Positions 1 to 8,278 of a DNA stretch of 13,945 bases are shown one piece after another. The notes under the pieces are model-generated. The model was not told the DNA's origin. It worked only from the letters and a program-made list of their open reading frames with translations, and made no database searches. The translations under genes were made by a program, and so were the position numbers. Source of the DNA: Cephalothrix simula (Eukaryota > Nemertea > Palaeonemertea > Archinemertea > Cephalotrichidae). The DNA is taken from positions 1 to 13,945 of the forward strand of contig JAXIUW010091117.1 in NCBI GenBank assembly GCA_035591015.1, in the 5' to 3' direction. Every line of letters begins with the position of its first letter. The first letter of the stretch is position 1.

Positions 1-408
1 TTTTGTCTATATTTATCATTTATATTTATATTAAATTTTATAACTACTAGTATATTTATTACTATAAAATAGTTTTGAGGGCAAAACCTTTCAAGAAGGG
101 AGATGATAGTAATCAAGTAAAATTTTAAAAAAGATTGATTATTAAGTGTAAGCAAAATGAATATTTAGGTTTAGGGTAAAGTTATTTATATTCCAGAGCA
201 CAACGTCTATCATGTTACATTAGTGTTTAGTATACTTCAATACAACGATAGTCTAATTCTCACATAAAGGAATATTTTGATAATCGGATGAGCTCATATT
301 TGAGGTAAAAGTAAAGTTTCTTATTTTTAAGGAATATCTTAGGGACTACAAGGAAAGAATAATATGTAAGTAGACTGTAACATTCAAAAACTTTTTTTGA
401 AACTTCTA
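1..408. other. AT-rich flank, no gene seen
   Basis: This stretch is strongly AT-rich, with stops in all frames. A faint resemblance to a decayed retroelement polyprotein around 170-300 was considered but is too weak to call. No splice sites that join to the following gene were found. Confidence 0.5.
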
Positions 409-666
409 ATGTTAAAACGTGTTTATATTCTTGCTAATAGTTTGAAATACACGCCTCTGACTGAAACTGATTGTTTAAAATCATTTATAAACGTCGCATC
501 AATCTTTTGATTGCCCTTTTGCATGGTTTTCTTCAAAGTAATCCACATGTTATTAAGGTGTTAAGTTATATACAAAAGAAGTCAGGCATTTCCTCAGATA
601 AAGCATTACGCTTGATTTGCCATGGAAATGGCAAATACCAGCCAGAAGATTTACAGTTACAGATCA

Positions 667-742
667 GTAAAGTTTGCATGGCCTGGTCCATTTAATTAAG
701 CTGATACAAAGACACCAGGGAAAGCAAGTTTTTCTTTTACAG
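667..742 (+). other. probable intron 1 of the LRR-like pseudogene
   Basis: A 76-base GT...AG segment begins GTAAAG and ends in a pyrimidine-rich TTTTTCTTTTACAG. It contains stops in the surrounding reading frame, and coding-like sequence lies on both sides. It is similar along its whole length to the segment at 1308-1374. Frame 2 before the donor joins in phase to frame 3 after it, whereas the better-looking frame 3 before it does not, so one indel near the donor is likely. Confidence 0.6.
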
Positions 743-1307
743 CACAATGAAAGAATATGTCACAGCGTATGAATGTCACCGACGAGGTATTCACCTCAGG
801 CCAGTTATTCAAATTTCAATTAGAAACACCGCAGCCAAACAAATGATGCAGCTACGGTCTAAATATTTTGCCGCTTTGTATAAATGGCAGCGAGGTATTG
901 AAACATCGTCCTTCCCGCCTTTTGAGAGGCCTGATAATTGCAGGAAGCTGTGGCAGGTCTGTATAGAAGTTTTATCGTATCAAAAGCGTCAAAACGCATT
1001 ATTTGAGTTAACAACCTATGGCATAATTCCAATTGCCCGAAATTTTGCATCAGACTTTCTGTTCGACTACATTTTTGATGACTGTGTCCGGTGCCAAAAC
1101 CTCACTTTATATCTTTGGAAAGTAGCGCATCAATGATTTGGCCCGGATTCTCGATATAGAGACCTGATGGATTGTCAGCTGTCCAAATCCATCGACCTGG
1201 ATGCCAACCATTCATGGCTGGAGCAGCTAATGTCAGATGAAATAACGGTGCCACAGGCCAACAAAATTTGGAGGGTCCAAAATATCCTAATCCAAAAATG
1301 CAAGCAG

Positions 1308-1374
1308 GTAAAGCCTGCATGGCTCGGTATATTTAAGAACACAAAGACACACCATGAAAAACAAGCTTTTACAG
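1308..1374 (+). other. probable intron 2 of the LRR-like pseudogene
   Basis: A 67-base GTAAAG...TTTTACAG segment. The upstream frame ends exactly on a codon (CAG at 1305-1307), and the downstream exon, read in phase from 1375, gives a coding-like frame containing HGKLDKRGNPTLKC. Removing the segment therefore explains a frame change. Its start (GTAAAGNNTGCATGGC), middle (ACAAAGACAC) and end (TTTTACAGCACAAT) match the first intron, with gaps. Confidence 0.65.
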
Positions 1375-1522
1375 CACAATATGTTAATTTATACCTAAGA
1401 GGCTATCCTTCGTATTTGGGTTCACCAGTTAGTACATGGCAAGCTGGACAAGAGGGGTAATCCTACCTTAAAATGTGAATCGGAACCTTAAATGTGCCTT
1501 CAAAGTACTTCAAAAGTCTGTT

Positions 1523-1545
1523 TGCCAGGTTCCTACGCCCTGGCA
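1523..1545. repeat. 7-bp inverted repeat
   Basis: TGCCAGG and CCTGGCA face each other across about nine bases inside the pseudogene. It lies within coding-like sequence, so it may be chance. Confidence 0.35.
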
Positions 1546-2219
1546 AAACGTTGTTTCCCAAACCTTGCAATCGATTTTCTCAAACACTCACCTGACGATC
1601 CAGTCCAGCTAGCACAGCAAAACATATCAGCAGTCGAGCTATTATATATTACGTTGAGTTCTCTCACGCCTTTGGAATGCACCAAGCTGCCTTTATTATG
1701 CGCATTGCATGTAAAGGATTCATATGTAGACAGTAGACACTCTGGAAACAACTCAAATTCTTTTCGCTCTGTATTCAAGTTTTGTATGGCTAATCTACAC
1801 ATCACAGCATTATATCTTCACAACATTGTCCACCTTGATCTGGGAGTCATTTTACTGGTTCTTGAAAACCTCAAGATCTTCCATGTGGACAATAGTCTAG
1901 TCAAAGGTCGATCGGAGGTTGACATACCTTCCACATACAACCCCACGAAATCATATGGGAAAAACTTGGTTACGCTCCTAATTCATCTGAACAAGGGCAC
2001 AAAATATCACCTTAGCGAAGATGCTTTTAAGATCATTGACCATGTATTAATTCATGCTGAATACCTTTTCGATTTCCCTCTACAGTATATTGGTTCCGTG
2101 ACCTTTATAATATGCAGATCACAAACACGGACAATTTCACGGTTACAAGATTCGTCAGTAGGGATGAGGTGGTGCCATTCATCTCAATAGCTGGACCCTC
2201 TGAATGTGGCATAGGCACG

Positions 2220-2369
2220 GTAAAAGACAGGAAAGATTTACAATCGAGAGATATCGAGATTTCTCATATCTGCTCGATTAGCATGTTAAGGCAGTTCTCA
2301 TACTTAGATTTCACCACCATAACAGCACCACTTGTTCCTCCTCTTCGAAGTCCTTAATACATATTTCAG
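2220..2369 (+). other. probable intron 3 of the LRR-like pseudogene
   Basis: A 150-base segment runs from GTAAAA to ATATTTCAG. It begins after a complete codon (ACG, 2217-2219) and joins in phase to ATA ATG GCA at 2370. It contains an in-frame TAA at 2355-2357, which splicing removes. The segment also holds a long hairpin at 2242-2279. Confidence 0.5.
2242..2279. repeat. long hairpin inside intron 3
   Basis: AATCGAGAGATAT pairs with ATATCTGCTCGATT through 13 bp, interrupted by one bulged G. The loop also holds a short GAG/CTC pairing. The arms are perfect apart from the bulge. Confidence 0.6.
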
Positions 2370-3197
2370 ATAATGGCATTCAAGGTCACTTTGACAGCTT
2401 TTCCATCCTTACAAGAGTTGGCTCTCGTGAGGGCAGTTTCAGCCATCTGGAAAGCCAGCAGTGTTGACGAAAATGGATTCTCTTTCAAAAACAATGTGAG
2501 GCTATTGGAATGCACTCTAGCGACTTTAGGAGATGATGTTGTTGAATTGGAGGTAGATGATGTCACATCCCACAGTCATCTTGGTGGTTTGGCCTTTTTG
2601 TTTCCCACGGTACCTTCACTTGTTTTAAAGGTAGCCTTTTTCTCGGGAGATGTGCAGAGAGTAGCTGAACATATGACAGATAAAGCTTATTCGGCCATGG
2701 TAAAAATAAAAACATGGAAGTTGGCCAACCAGGGTAAAGTTTTTGACCCTATTCGGAGCAAGGGATTTTTCCCGCAGTTAATATCACTTAATTTTAGAGA
2801 TCTCGAAGAAAACTCAACAAAGGCTATTAGCTGTATGGTCTTTAACTCATATTTGGCTCAGTGACCCATACATGGTGGGAGATGCCATTTACAACCTCAC
2901 GCACAGAAACCTACGAATCTATGACCTTCAACTTACTCAAGCAGCAGTTCGCCGTTGGTCACCTAATACGGAGGCCCTTCAGTCTTGGATCGGCCGACTT
3001 ACATATCTGGTCACAGATATTGCTCAGAATATGACCCTGCCATTCCGGAACTTAGAAATACTGGTGGTCTTGTCAGGTGATGGTCATATCCACTACCCCG
3101 GGTCTACTACCTTCATTTTACTGGCTTTTTCTTCGACTTTTGTAACTATGCTAGTTTACAAAAATTGGTCATCACTGTTAACCGGCAACTAGTTAGA

Positions 3198-3230
3198 AAT
3201 GTAGTTCATGTAATTACTTTAAACTACATT
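3198..3230. repeat. 9-bp inverted repeat just after the LRR-like pseudogene
   Basis: AATGTAGTT (3198-3206) and AACTACATT (3222-3230) are perfect complements across 15 bases, starting six bases after the last stop codon. It could form a hairpin at the 3' end of the old transcript, but no function is evident. Confidence 0.5.
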
Positions 3231-3406
3231 GTTATATCACTCAGTGGACCCCCCTTCCCAGTCTACATCTCATGCATATTTGCATTTAGTTCTAATCTCA
3301 TTGTTTATCCTTTCTTACATCTCTTTTGAGAATTTACACTGAGCTATAACATAGATCCTACAGGTTAAATTTAGAGTTTGTCTATCTTTAGATCTTCGGA
3401 CTTTTA

Positions 3407-3487
3407 TTTTAAGAATCCTATTTTAAGAGTTTAAGAAGTCTATTTTATAAGTTTCATTAATCTATTTTTAAGAAGTCTAATTTTAAG
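3407..3487. repeat. degenerate TTTTAAGA(A)GTCTA repeat
   Basis: Variants of TATTTTAAGA and TTTAAGAAGTCTA recur about five times at irregular spacing. The pattern looks like a decayed short tandem array. Confidence 0.45.
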
Positions 3488-4457
3488 ATAGAGTAAATCT
3501 TTGCTGGATAATTTCCTGTTCCCATCTAATTTTGTGATCAACCCATCTTTCTGAGCTCAGAAGTTTCTTAAAGACTTTGATATTTTGAGATAGTGGTTAT
3601 ATTTGTGCTAGCACATCATCAGATTACTTGAACTGAAATCTTTGGAGCTGTGGTGTAGGAGAGACAATTCTGAATTTCCATCCCATCTGTGTATTTGAAG
3701 TCATACAAGTCATATAAGTTTTACCAGTATTTTAGGATTTGTCAGGTAAGATGAATTTTTAGGAAATTCATATAATTTGGAATGATGTGTTTAGATTTCG
3801 ACCCGACATAGCCGCAGGCCTCTATGTTCCTTTTTGAAACTAAAATGTAAATATTTTGGGTTTTGGCCAGCGGTCAACATAAAATAATAATGATAGAAAT
3901 TTAATGTTAGATTTTCACGTGGATATCACGTAAATTTATCTATGCCATGTGGGAAGGCTATTTTGTGGGTTTTGTGATAATTTTTAATGTGTATCTAAAT
4001 GTTGTATCCTATATCTTGAAGCCGTGTAATATGGCATAATCTATAATTTGAAAGATCTTTTTATTTTAATGACAACACCAGGTTTTTAAGGGTTTATAGC
4101 AAATCTATAGGTTTTTATTTAGGTCATTTTCTATTGGTGTGTATTCATTTTGAATTAATTTCGTTATACGTTTGTCCGATTTGTACGAGTTGCAACCATT
4201 TTTAACATTTCATTTTTAAATCCCTAGTATCCCACTCAAGTCCACTTTGAGAGGCATAATTACTTTTGTGATTAGTTTGCCCTTGTAAGATTCCGACAAA
4301 ATTCGCTCTAACCCTGATCATGTTTACCCCATGTTAAGTACCATTTTGTTCCATTTAAAATTAAGTCCTTTAAACAGGACACACCAATAATATCAAACAA
4401 ATAATTCGCATTTTTATTTGGTCTCTCCTTTTAAATTAATCTAAAAAAAAGCTTTTT

Positions 4458-4647
4458 CCGATTTTACCTTCTATTAAATTTTAATACGTTTCTGTTGTAC
4501 GTTCTGATAAATTCTAACTTAATATCCAAAAATATTACGAATCTTTTAGTCAAATTTCTCGATTTTACTTTCTATATTTTTTTAGTAAGGTCTATAAATG
4601 CTAACTCAAATGTCCGAAAATATTACGATTCTTTTAGTAAAAATTAT
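4458..4647. repeat. degraded tandem duplication, units about 99 and 89 bp
   Basis: Each unit opens with CGATTTTAC(C/T)TTCTAT. Each closes with (A/G)AAAATATTACGA followed by TCTTTTAGT within one base. Unit 1 spans roughly 4458-4556 and unit 2 roughly 4559-4647, with gaps in the middle. Confidence 0.55.
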
Positions 4648-4663
4648 TAAAAAGATTAAATGA

Positions 4664-4704
4664 AATAATCGATTATAAATCGATTATTTTTAATCGATTA
4701 TCGT
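4664..4704. repeat. AATCGATT palindrome cluster
   Basis: AATAATCGATT and AATCGATTATT form an 11-bp inverted repeat across three bases (4664-4688). A third ATCGATTAT follows within ten bases. The spacing is too tight for a transposon end; it could be a binding-site cluster or slipped AT-rich DNA. Confidence 0.5.
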
Positions 4705-4729
4705 TATTTTTCTTATACTAAAGAATACA

Positions 4730-4930
4730 ATGCAAAAACTTATTAAAGCCCGACCAAAAAGCATCAAAGCATTCATTAAAGCTCAAGAGGCTCTTTCCGG
4801 ATGACTAAACGCACAAGATAAAAAAAACCTACAGCCGTGTCATAATACCTGGGGAATAGTGATTTCAAACTTCTATGCAAGACCCATTACAGGTATGTTC
4901 CCAGCGAGGGGAACCTTTGGGGCAAAATAG
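4730..4930 (+). pseudogene. short coding-like frame with one internal TGA
   Basis: From ATG at 4730 the frame reads 24 codons (MQKLIKARPKSIKAF...), then TGA at 4802-4804, then 41 further open codons (...LQPCHNTWGIVISNFYARP...) to TAG at 4928-4930. Composition, with Trp, Cys, His and Pro in AT-rich DNA, suggests former coding sequence. ACAG|GTATGT at about 4889-4894 is a good donor, so the block may be an exon that ends there. I cannot assign a family. The single TGA points to a relic or an exon used in another way. Confidence 0.35.
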
Positions 4931-5001
4931 TAATAAATATAAAATTTCTTAAACAGGGCGAGGAACAGGGCTCGAAAAAAATGTCAATACAATATTTTCT
5001 C

Positions 5002-5040
5002 GTCCACTGAGAGGTGGACCAAGTCTTCCCATAGAAGACT
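5002..5040. repeat. two adjacent perfect hairpins followed by an A-run
   Basis: GTCCAC-tgagag-GTGGAC (5002-5019) is followed two bases later by AGTCTTC-ccata-GAAGACT (5022-5040) and then eight A residues. Both stems are perfect, with small loops. Neither matches the histone 3' stem-loop. Confidence 0.6.
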
Positions 5041-5166
5041 AAAAAAAATAAAGAATAAATCAGTTGCGGGAATTTAATGTCTTTGCTTAAAAGTGCCAGG
5101 CACGTTTAGCATCGAGGCAACATTTTAATAATTAGTATTAATTGGTTCTTTATTTATGTTTTTCAG

Positions 5167-5346
5167 ATATCACGGTGCCATGACCACTCTGTATCAAGCA
5201 GTGGATTCTGGCAGTTTCCTCCACCAGCCCCAAAGAAGCGGGTGTTAATCCGTTTCTTGACAACAATCTCGGCAAATTTTGGTGTGTTTTCAGGGAACAC
5301 ACACTGCACACACATCCACCCATACCCGAGACCGCGGGGGGCATAA
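5167..5346 (+). CDS. candidate exon after a strong splice acceptor
   Basis: A strong acceptor (TTTATGTTTTTCAG) ends at 5166. From 5167 the phase-0 frame is open for 59 codons to TAA at 5344-5346 and includes CHDHSVSSSGFWQFPPPAP and LIRFLTTISANFG. The block is clearly more GC-rich than its surroundings. The last third runs into CA repeats and the G-rich minisatellite, so the true end is probably earlier, possibly at a weak donor near 5279. The opposite strand is also open here (5150-5443, minus), which leaves the direction uncertain. Family not recognised; it may be a transposon fragment. Confidence 0.3.
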   Translation: MSRCHDHSVSSSGFWQFPPPAPKKRVLIRFLTTISANFGVFSGNTHCTHIHPYPRPRGA

Positions 5347-5500
5347 ATATATACATGTAATACGTATCATGGGGGTGGTTACAAATATATATACATTTAA
5401 TACACATCATGGGGGTGGGTATAAATATATATACATATACCAAATTATAATTGAGATTGTGGGGGGGGGGGGTGGGGCATAAATATATATAAATATATTC
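5336..5500. repeat. G-rich/AT minisatellite, unit about 40 bp
   Basis: Units start with GGGGG(T)GG and continue as ATAAATATATATACAT...TAATAC(A/G)(C/T)ATCAT. Copies begin at about 5336, 5371 and 5411, with a diverged copy at 5461. The last unit contains a run of 12 G (5461-5472), then T, then four more G. Confidence 0.75.
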
Positions 5501-6451
5501 TAACGAATATACTGGGAATTGATATTGTGTCTTTAAAAAAAATATATATGTATATATGTATCTTCACATAGGCTCCTAAATATGGATTACATTGTGGAAG
5601 GAATGCTACATATCTAAAAACATTTCCTATGTAGAACCTTCATGTGGAGTTTATCAATCAATTGTGAAAGTGACAATTTTATTGTGATGACCTTACCTGA
5701 ACTAATTAATGTGAGATTGTATAAGGATTCTATGCTAAGTGACTAAGATATACAAGATTTAATATATTTTTTCAGTGTTATGTAAATATTATTGTAAATA
5801 TTATAGATTTCCTTAAGATTGCAATGTCAATATTTGCGGAAAAAAAAAGTATTATACATACACATGCAGTATCAGATTTAAAATAAATATCGCTTTTTTG
5901 TTAGTTTTGATCGAGCATTTCTTTCCATGGTTATCGGACCATTACGGAATCATCAATTGTTCTGTAGCTTTGTAATCAATGTTTTCACATTAGTACTTTA
6001 TAGATAAAATAATTTATGAACAATTTAGATTATAACATTGGCTATTTTGAATTCGAAAAACGTTCGGACGATAATTAATAACTGTAAATATGTAAATATT
6101 CCCCTAATACTACATGTATGCGTACGATACCTCTAATAATTAATCACCTATGTTTGCCATGAAAATAATTTTTACTCTTTAAAAAAAAAATTCATGAGAA
6201 ATTACATATACTCGTTAAAACTAATTTGTTATCTATATATTGTATGTCATTAATTTCCCCTTAATTGGCATTGACACAATGTGGTAATTTAAAAAGAAGG
6301 AACCCGGCGCGCGTTTTCAAAACTGTCAAATAAAAAGTAGATAATTTAGAAGGGTTCTCCACCATGTCAAATAAGGCAACCCCTGCACTGGTCAAATAAG
6401 ACAAAGCGGGGTTTACCGATATATCGATTTAACTCAATAGCCGGGGTTTAA
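5501..6451. other. AT-rich stretch without a gene
   Basis: No convincing coding block was seen on either strand. The motif GTCAAATAA occurs three times within 75 bases (6325, 6366, 6391), close to a small GC-rich patch (CCCGGCGCGCG, about 6303-6313). That could be upstream control sequence for the candidate exon that ends at 6562. Confidence 0.4.
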
Positions 6452-7047
6452 CATTTGGGTATCCTTAGGTATCTTTGGATCTTTGAGTTTTTAGCTCTAA
6501 TACTGATCTTCAAAATCCACGAATTATTTGGACTGCCATTTGTGTTATTTGCTGGAATACAGGTAAGAACCCGACGGGGTAAATCCCCCATGATTGAGGG
6601 GATGCGATCATGCTTTCATTGTCTTTAGTTGAAGTGCTGATCGCGTCCCATGGTTTTTTAGGTGTTTTAAATTCTAGAAAGGTCCTATAGAAATTTTATA
6701 ATATAAATTATTATAGAAACTATTTATTAGCCATTATCTTATTTTACCTCAATCTTGTGTGTTTTTAATCGGTACCATGACCACGTCAAAATTGTTTTAA
6801 TTTAAATTTAAGAAATTAGATTCCAGAGATATTTTAGAAATTGTAAATTGAGTACTCATATTTTGGACAATGATTATTTGAGATGTCTTTAGGTTAATAA
6901 AAGCCGTTCGAAAAGCGGCACCGTTTCTGTTAACTGCAAATCATTCTTTGATTATCATTTCTCTTCTAGTCAAACCTAGATGCACATTTTAGAAGGGCAA
7001 AGAGACGTCGAGGGCTTTACTCTCGCTTACAGACCAAACAAAGCTAA
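6452..7047 (+). CDS. candidate pair of small exons, hydrophobic then basic
   Basis: An open frame of 37 codons (6452-6562) ends at a consensus donor, CAG|GTAAGA. It encodes a hydrophobic stretch (FEFLALILIF, then GLPFVLFAGIQ). A pyrimidine-rich acceptor (TCTCTTCTAG) ends at 6969, and from 6970 the phase-0 frame reads 25 codons, rich in Arg and Lys (HFRRAKRRRG), to TAA at 7045-7047. The two join in phase across a 407-base intron. The order suggests a membrane segment followed by a basic tail. However, AT-rich DNA gives hydrophobic frames by chance and no start ATG was found. Weak call. Confidence 0.2.
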
Positions 7048-7053
7048 GTGAAA

Positions 7054-7125
7054 GGACTGTCGGTAGTCCCGTCACCTCCTTGCCCAATCGTATTCTTAAT
7101 TATTGGTATTATGTTGCGACAGTCC
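7054..7125. repeat. 9-bp inverted repeat with nested CCAAT...ATTGG
   Basis: GGACTGTCG (7054-7062) and CGACAGTCC (7117-7125) are perfect complements across 54 bases. Within the loop, CCAAT and ATTGG can pair as well. Confidence 0.55.
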
Positions 7126-7334
7126 GGGATGAGCCGTCAAATATAATCCCCATTGCTTTAAGTCAGTAAACAAGAGAAGTAATGCTAAAGTTTAATAATT
7201 ATTTGATGAATTTGAAATCGTTTGAATGACACTGGAGTGGTCATATTGACAGGCAATAGAACAAATATCAAGTTGGATAGATAAAAATTTTTGCCTTATA
7301 TTATGTTTTGGTGGTAGAAATACGTATTTATTAT

Positions 7335-7378
7335 ATCAAAGTCAAACCAATAATAATCTGAAATGATTTGACTTTGAT
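7335..7378. repeat. perfect 12-bp inverted repeat
   Basis: ATCAAAGTCAAA (7335-7346) and TTTGACTTTGAT (7367-7378) are exact complements around 20 bases. AT-rich flanks could extend the pairing. Confidence 0.65.
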
Positions 7379-7494
7379 TATATATATGTTAGGAATATCT
7401 TATGTTAGGATGGGCAATACCAGTTATGCCTATATTCCCGTAGATGTATGCATCGTATCGATATTCTGATCAATGTTGTTACGTGTTGAGTGTT

Positions 7495-7547
7495 GTAAAA
7501 TGTGAACAGTGTCAATGTAATCAATGTAGGCTACATTGACATTTTAC
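7495..7547. repeat. 16-bp inverted repeat with a 9-base insert in one arm
   Basis: GTAAAATGT (7495-7503) plus CAATGTA (7513-7519) pair with TACATTGACATTTTAC (7532-7547). The left arm is interrupted by GAACAGTGT, which itself ends in a copy of the bordering TGT. The loop is 12 bases. Confidence 0.65.
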
Positions 7548-7563
7548 GATTTCATGAATGATT

Positions 7564-7586
7564 ATAACTTTTCTTATAAAAGTTAT
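7564..7586. repeat. perfect 9-bp hairpin
   Basis: ATAACTTTT and AAAAGTTAT are separated by five bases, 16 bases downstream of the previous inverted repeat. Confidence 0.6.
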
Positions 7587-7910
7587 TGAAGTAAATGTAT
7601 GGTACTGTTCCATAATGGTGTAGTTGATTTTAAATGATCTGAAATTTCATTTGAAGTCCATATGATTATTGCGGACTAAACTTTGAAAAATGTTGAATTT
7701 TCATGATTATCGCTACTGTAAAATATAAGGCTGCACTGTTGACGTACATTTTATATCGATCGCTTTTTATCGCTTCTGTTGAATGAGCAGTCGCTGTGTG
7801 GGTAGCGAAGTGATGGTAAATTTTGGTAAATCCTGCACCTTCTGTCTTTAATATTTCTTGATGATATAGAAATATATATTATACTTTACTTTTTTTAAAT
7901 TTGATCATTC
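7587..7910. other. AT-rich stretch without a gene
   Basis: No open frame with coding character and no clear repeat was seen. The end (TACTTTTTTTAAATTTGATC) is pyrimidine-rich enough to precede a splice acceptor near 7916. Confidence 0.4.
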
Positions 7911-8174
7911 ATGATAGGAAAATGTGAAGCCAATTTATTGATGTTAGATATTGTAGGTCGAAATGTGGTTCCATTTGACATTTTGTCAACTTTAAGAAAT
8001 AATGCTCGTTTAAATGTGAATTTAAATTATGATTATAAATTAGTACTTATTGGTAATTCAAATAGATCATCAAAATTAAAGTTAGATTATACAGGAGTCG
8101 AATTGATCCATGTATTTGTATTTGTGTATTTATATACTATATTTCTTAAATATGTTTTCTTTATAAAGCTGTAA
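7911..8174 (+). CDS. AT-rich open frame, possible exon upstream of the tandem exon array
   Basis: The frame starts with ATG at 7911 and is open for 87 codons to TAA. The first 60 or so residues read like protein (CEANLLMLDIVGRNVVPFDI, then LDYTGVELI). The last 25 are hydrophobic and low in complexity, and the final bases run into the first repeat unit, so the true end is probably a splice donor such as CAT|GTATTT at 8112. A splice acceptor (GATAG) at 7912-7916 would make it an internal exon. It has no recognisable domain. Its donor phases do not match the entry phase of the exons at 8279 and 8569, so a direct join is not supported. Confidence 0.3.
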   Translation: MIGKCEANLLMLDIVGRNVVPFDILSTLRNNARLNVNLNYDYKLVLIGNSNRSSKLKLDYTGVELIHVFVFVYLYTIFLKYVFFIKL

Positions 8175-8278
8175 GCTATAAGCTATACTAAGACGGCGGT
8201 CTGATCCGATAGGCCGATATCCATCGAGTAGATTGACTTTTTTTTATTTTCTAACACATTTTTTCGATTTTGTTACAG

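Larger units (their letters stand above)
409..3192 (+). pseudogene. decayed gene for a leucine-rich, LRR-like protein
   Basis: I do not recognise the family. The first frame opens with ATG at 409 (MLKRVYILANS...) and stops at 508-510. Coding then moves to frame 3 (about 505-666), crosses an apparent intron, and continues in frame 3 from 743 to 1307 with a TGA at 1134-1136. After a second intron it runs in frame 1 from 1375 to about 2105, with TAA at 1396 and 1489. It then shifts to frame 3 to 2219, crosses a third intron, and runs in frame 3 from 2370 to about 2820 and in frame 1 to a TAG at 3190-3192. Several segments have the spacing of irregular leucine-rich repeats: FPSLQELALV, FPQLISLNF, FRNLEILVVL and LENLKIFHV. 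That suggests an F-box/LRR-like scaffold, but no F-box is visible. Removing the second and third introns keeps the frame, so it once was a spliced gene rather than a processed copy. At least six disruptions make it very unlikely to be functional. Confidence 0.6.
3193..4729. other. AT-rich intergenic stretch without a gene
   Basis: Stops are frequent in all frames and no exon-like block was seen. The stretch holds a degenerate TATTTTAAGA-type repeat (about 3407-3487), a degraded tandem duplication (4458-4647) and an AATCGATT palindrome cluster (4664-4704). Confidence 0.55.

Noticed and set aside
170-300. Possible end of a retroelement polyprotein (a frame with LFIPEHN and YNDS)
   Set aside because: Only a vague resemblance over a few residues, with stops and no catalytic motif.
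859-1050. Minus-strand open frame of 63 codons inside the LRR-like pseudogene
   Set aside because: Shadow of the plus-strand coding frame, which has better protein character and splice support. The same applies to the minus frames at 1102-1320, 1533-1805 and 2366-2566.
4802-4804. TGA as a selenocysteine codon
   Set aside because: No convincing SECIS element was recognised downstream, and the frame has no known redox-protein context.
5001-5045. Histone-type 3' stem-loop or hammerhead ribozyme
   Set aside because: The stems and loops do not match the histone consensus, and the hammerhead core (CTGANGA...GAAA) is absent.
8180-8250. Docking/selector pairing for mutually exclusive exons
   Set aside because: No clear complement of the repeated block was found elsewhere in the window, so the mechanism is not supported.
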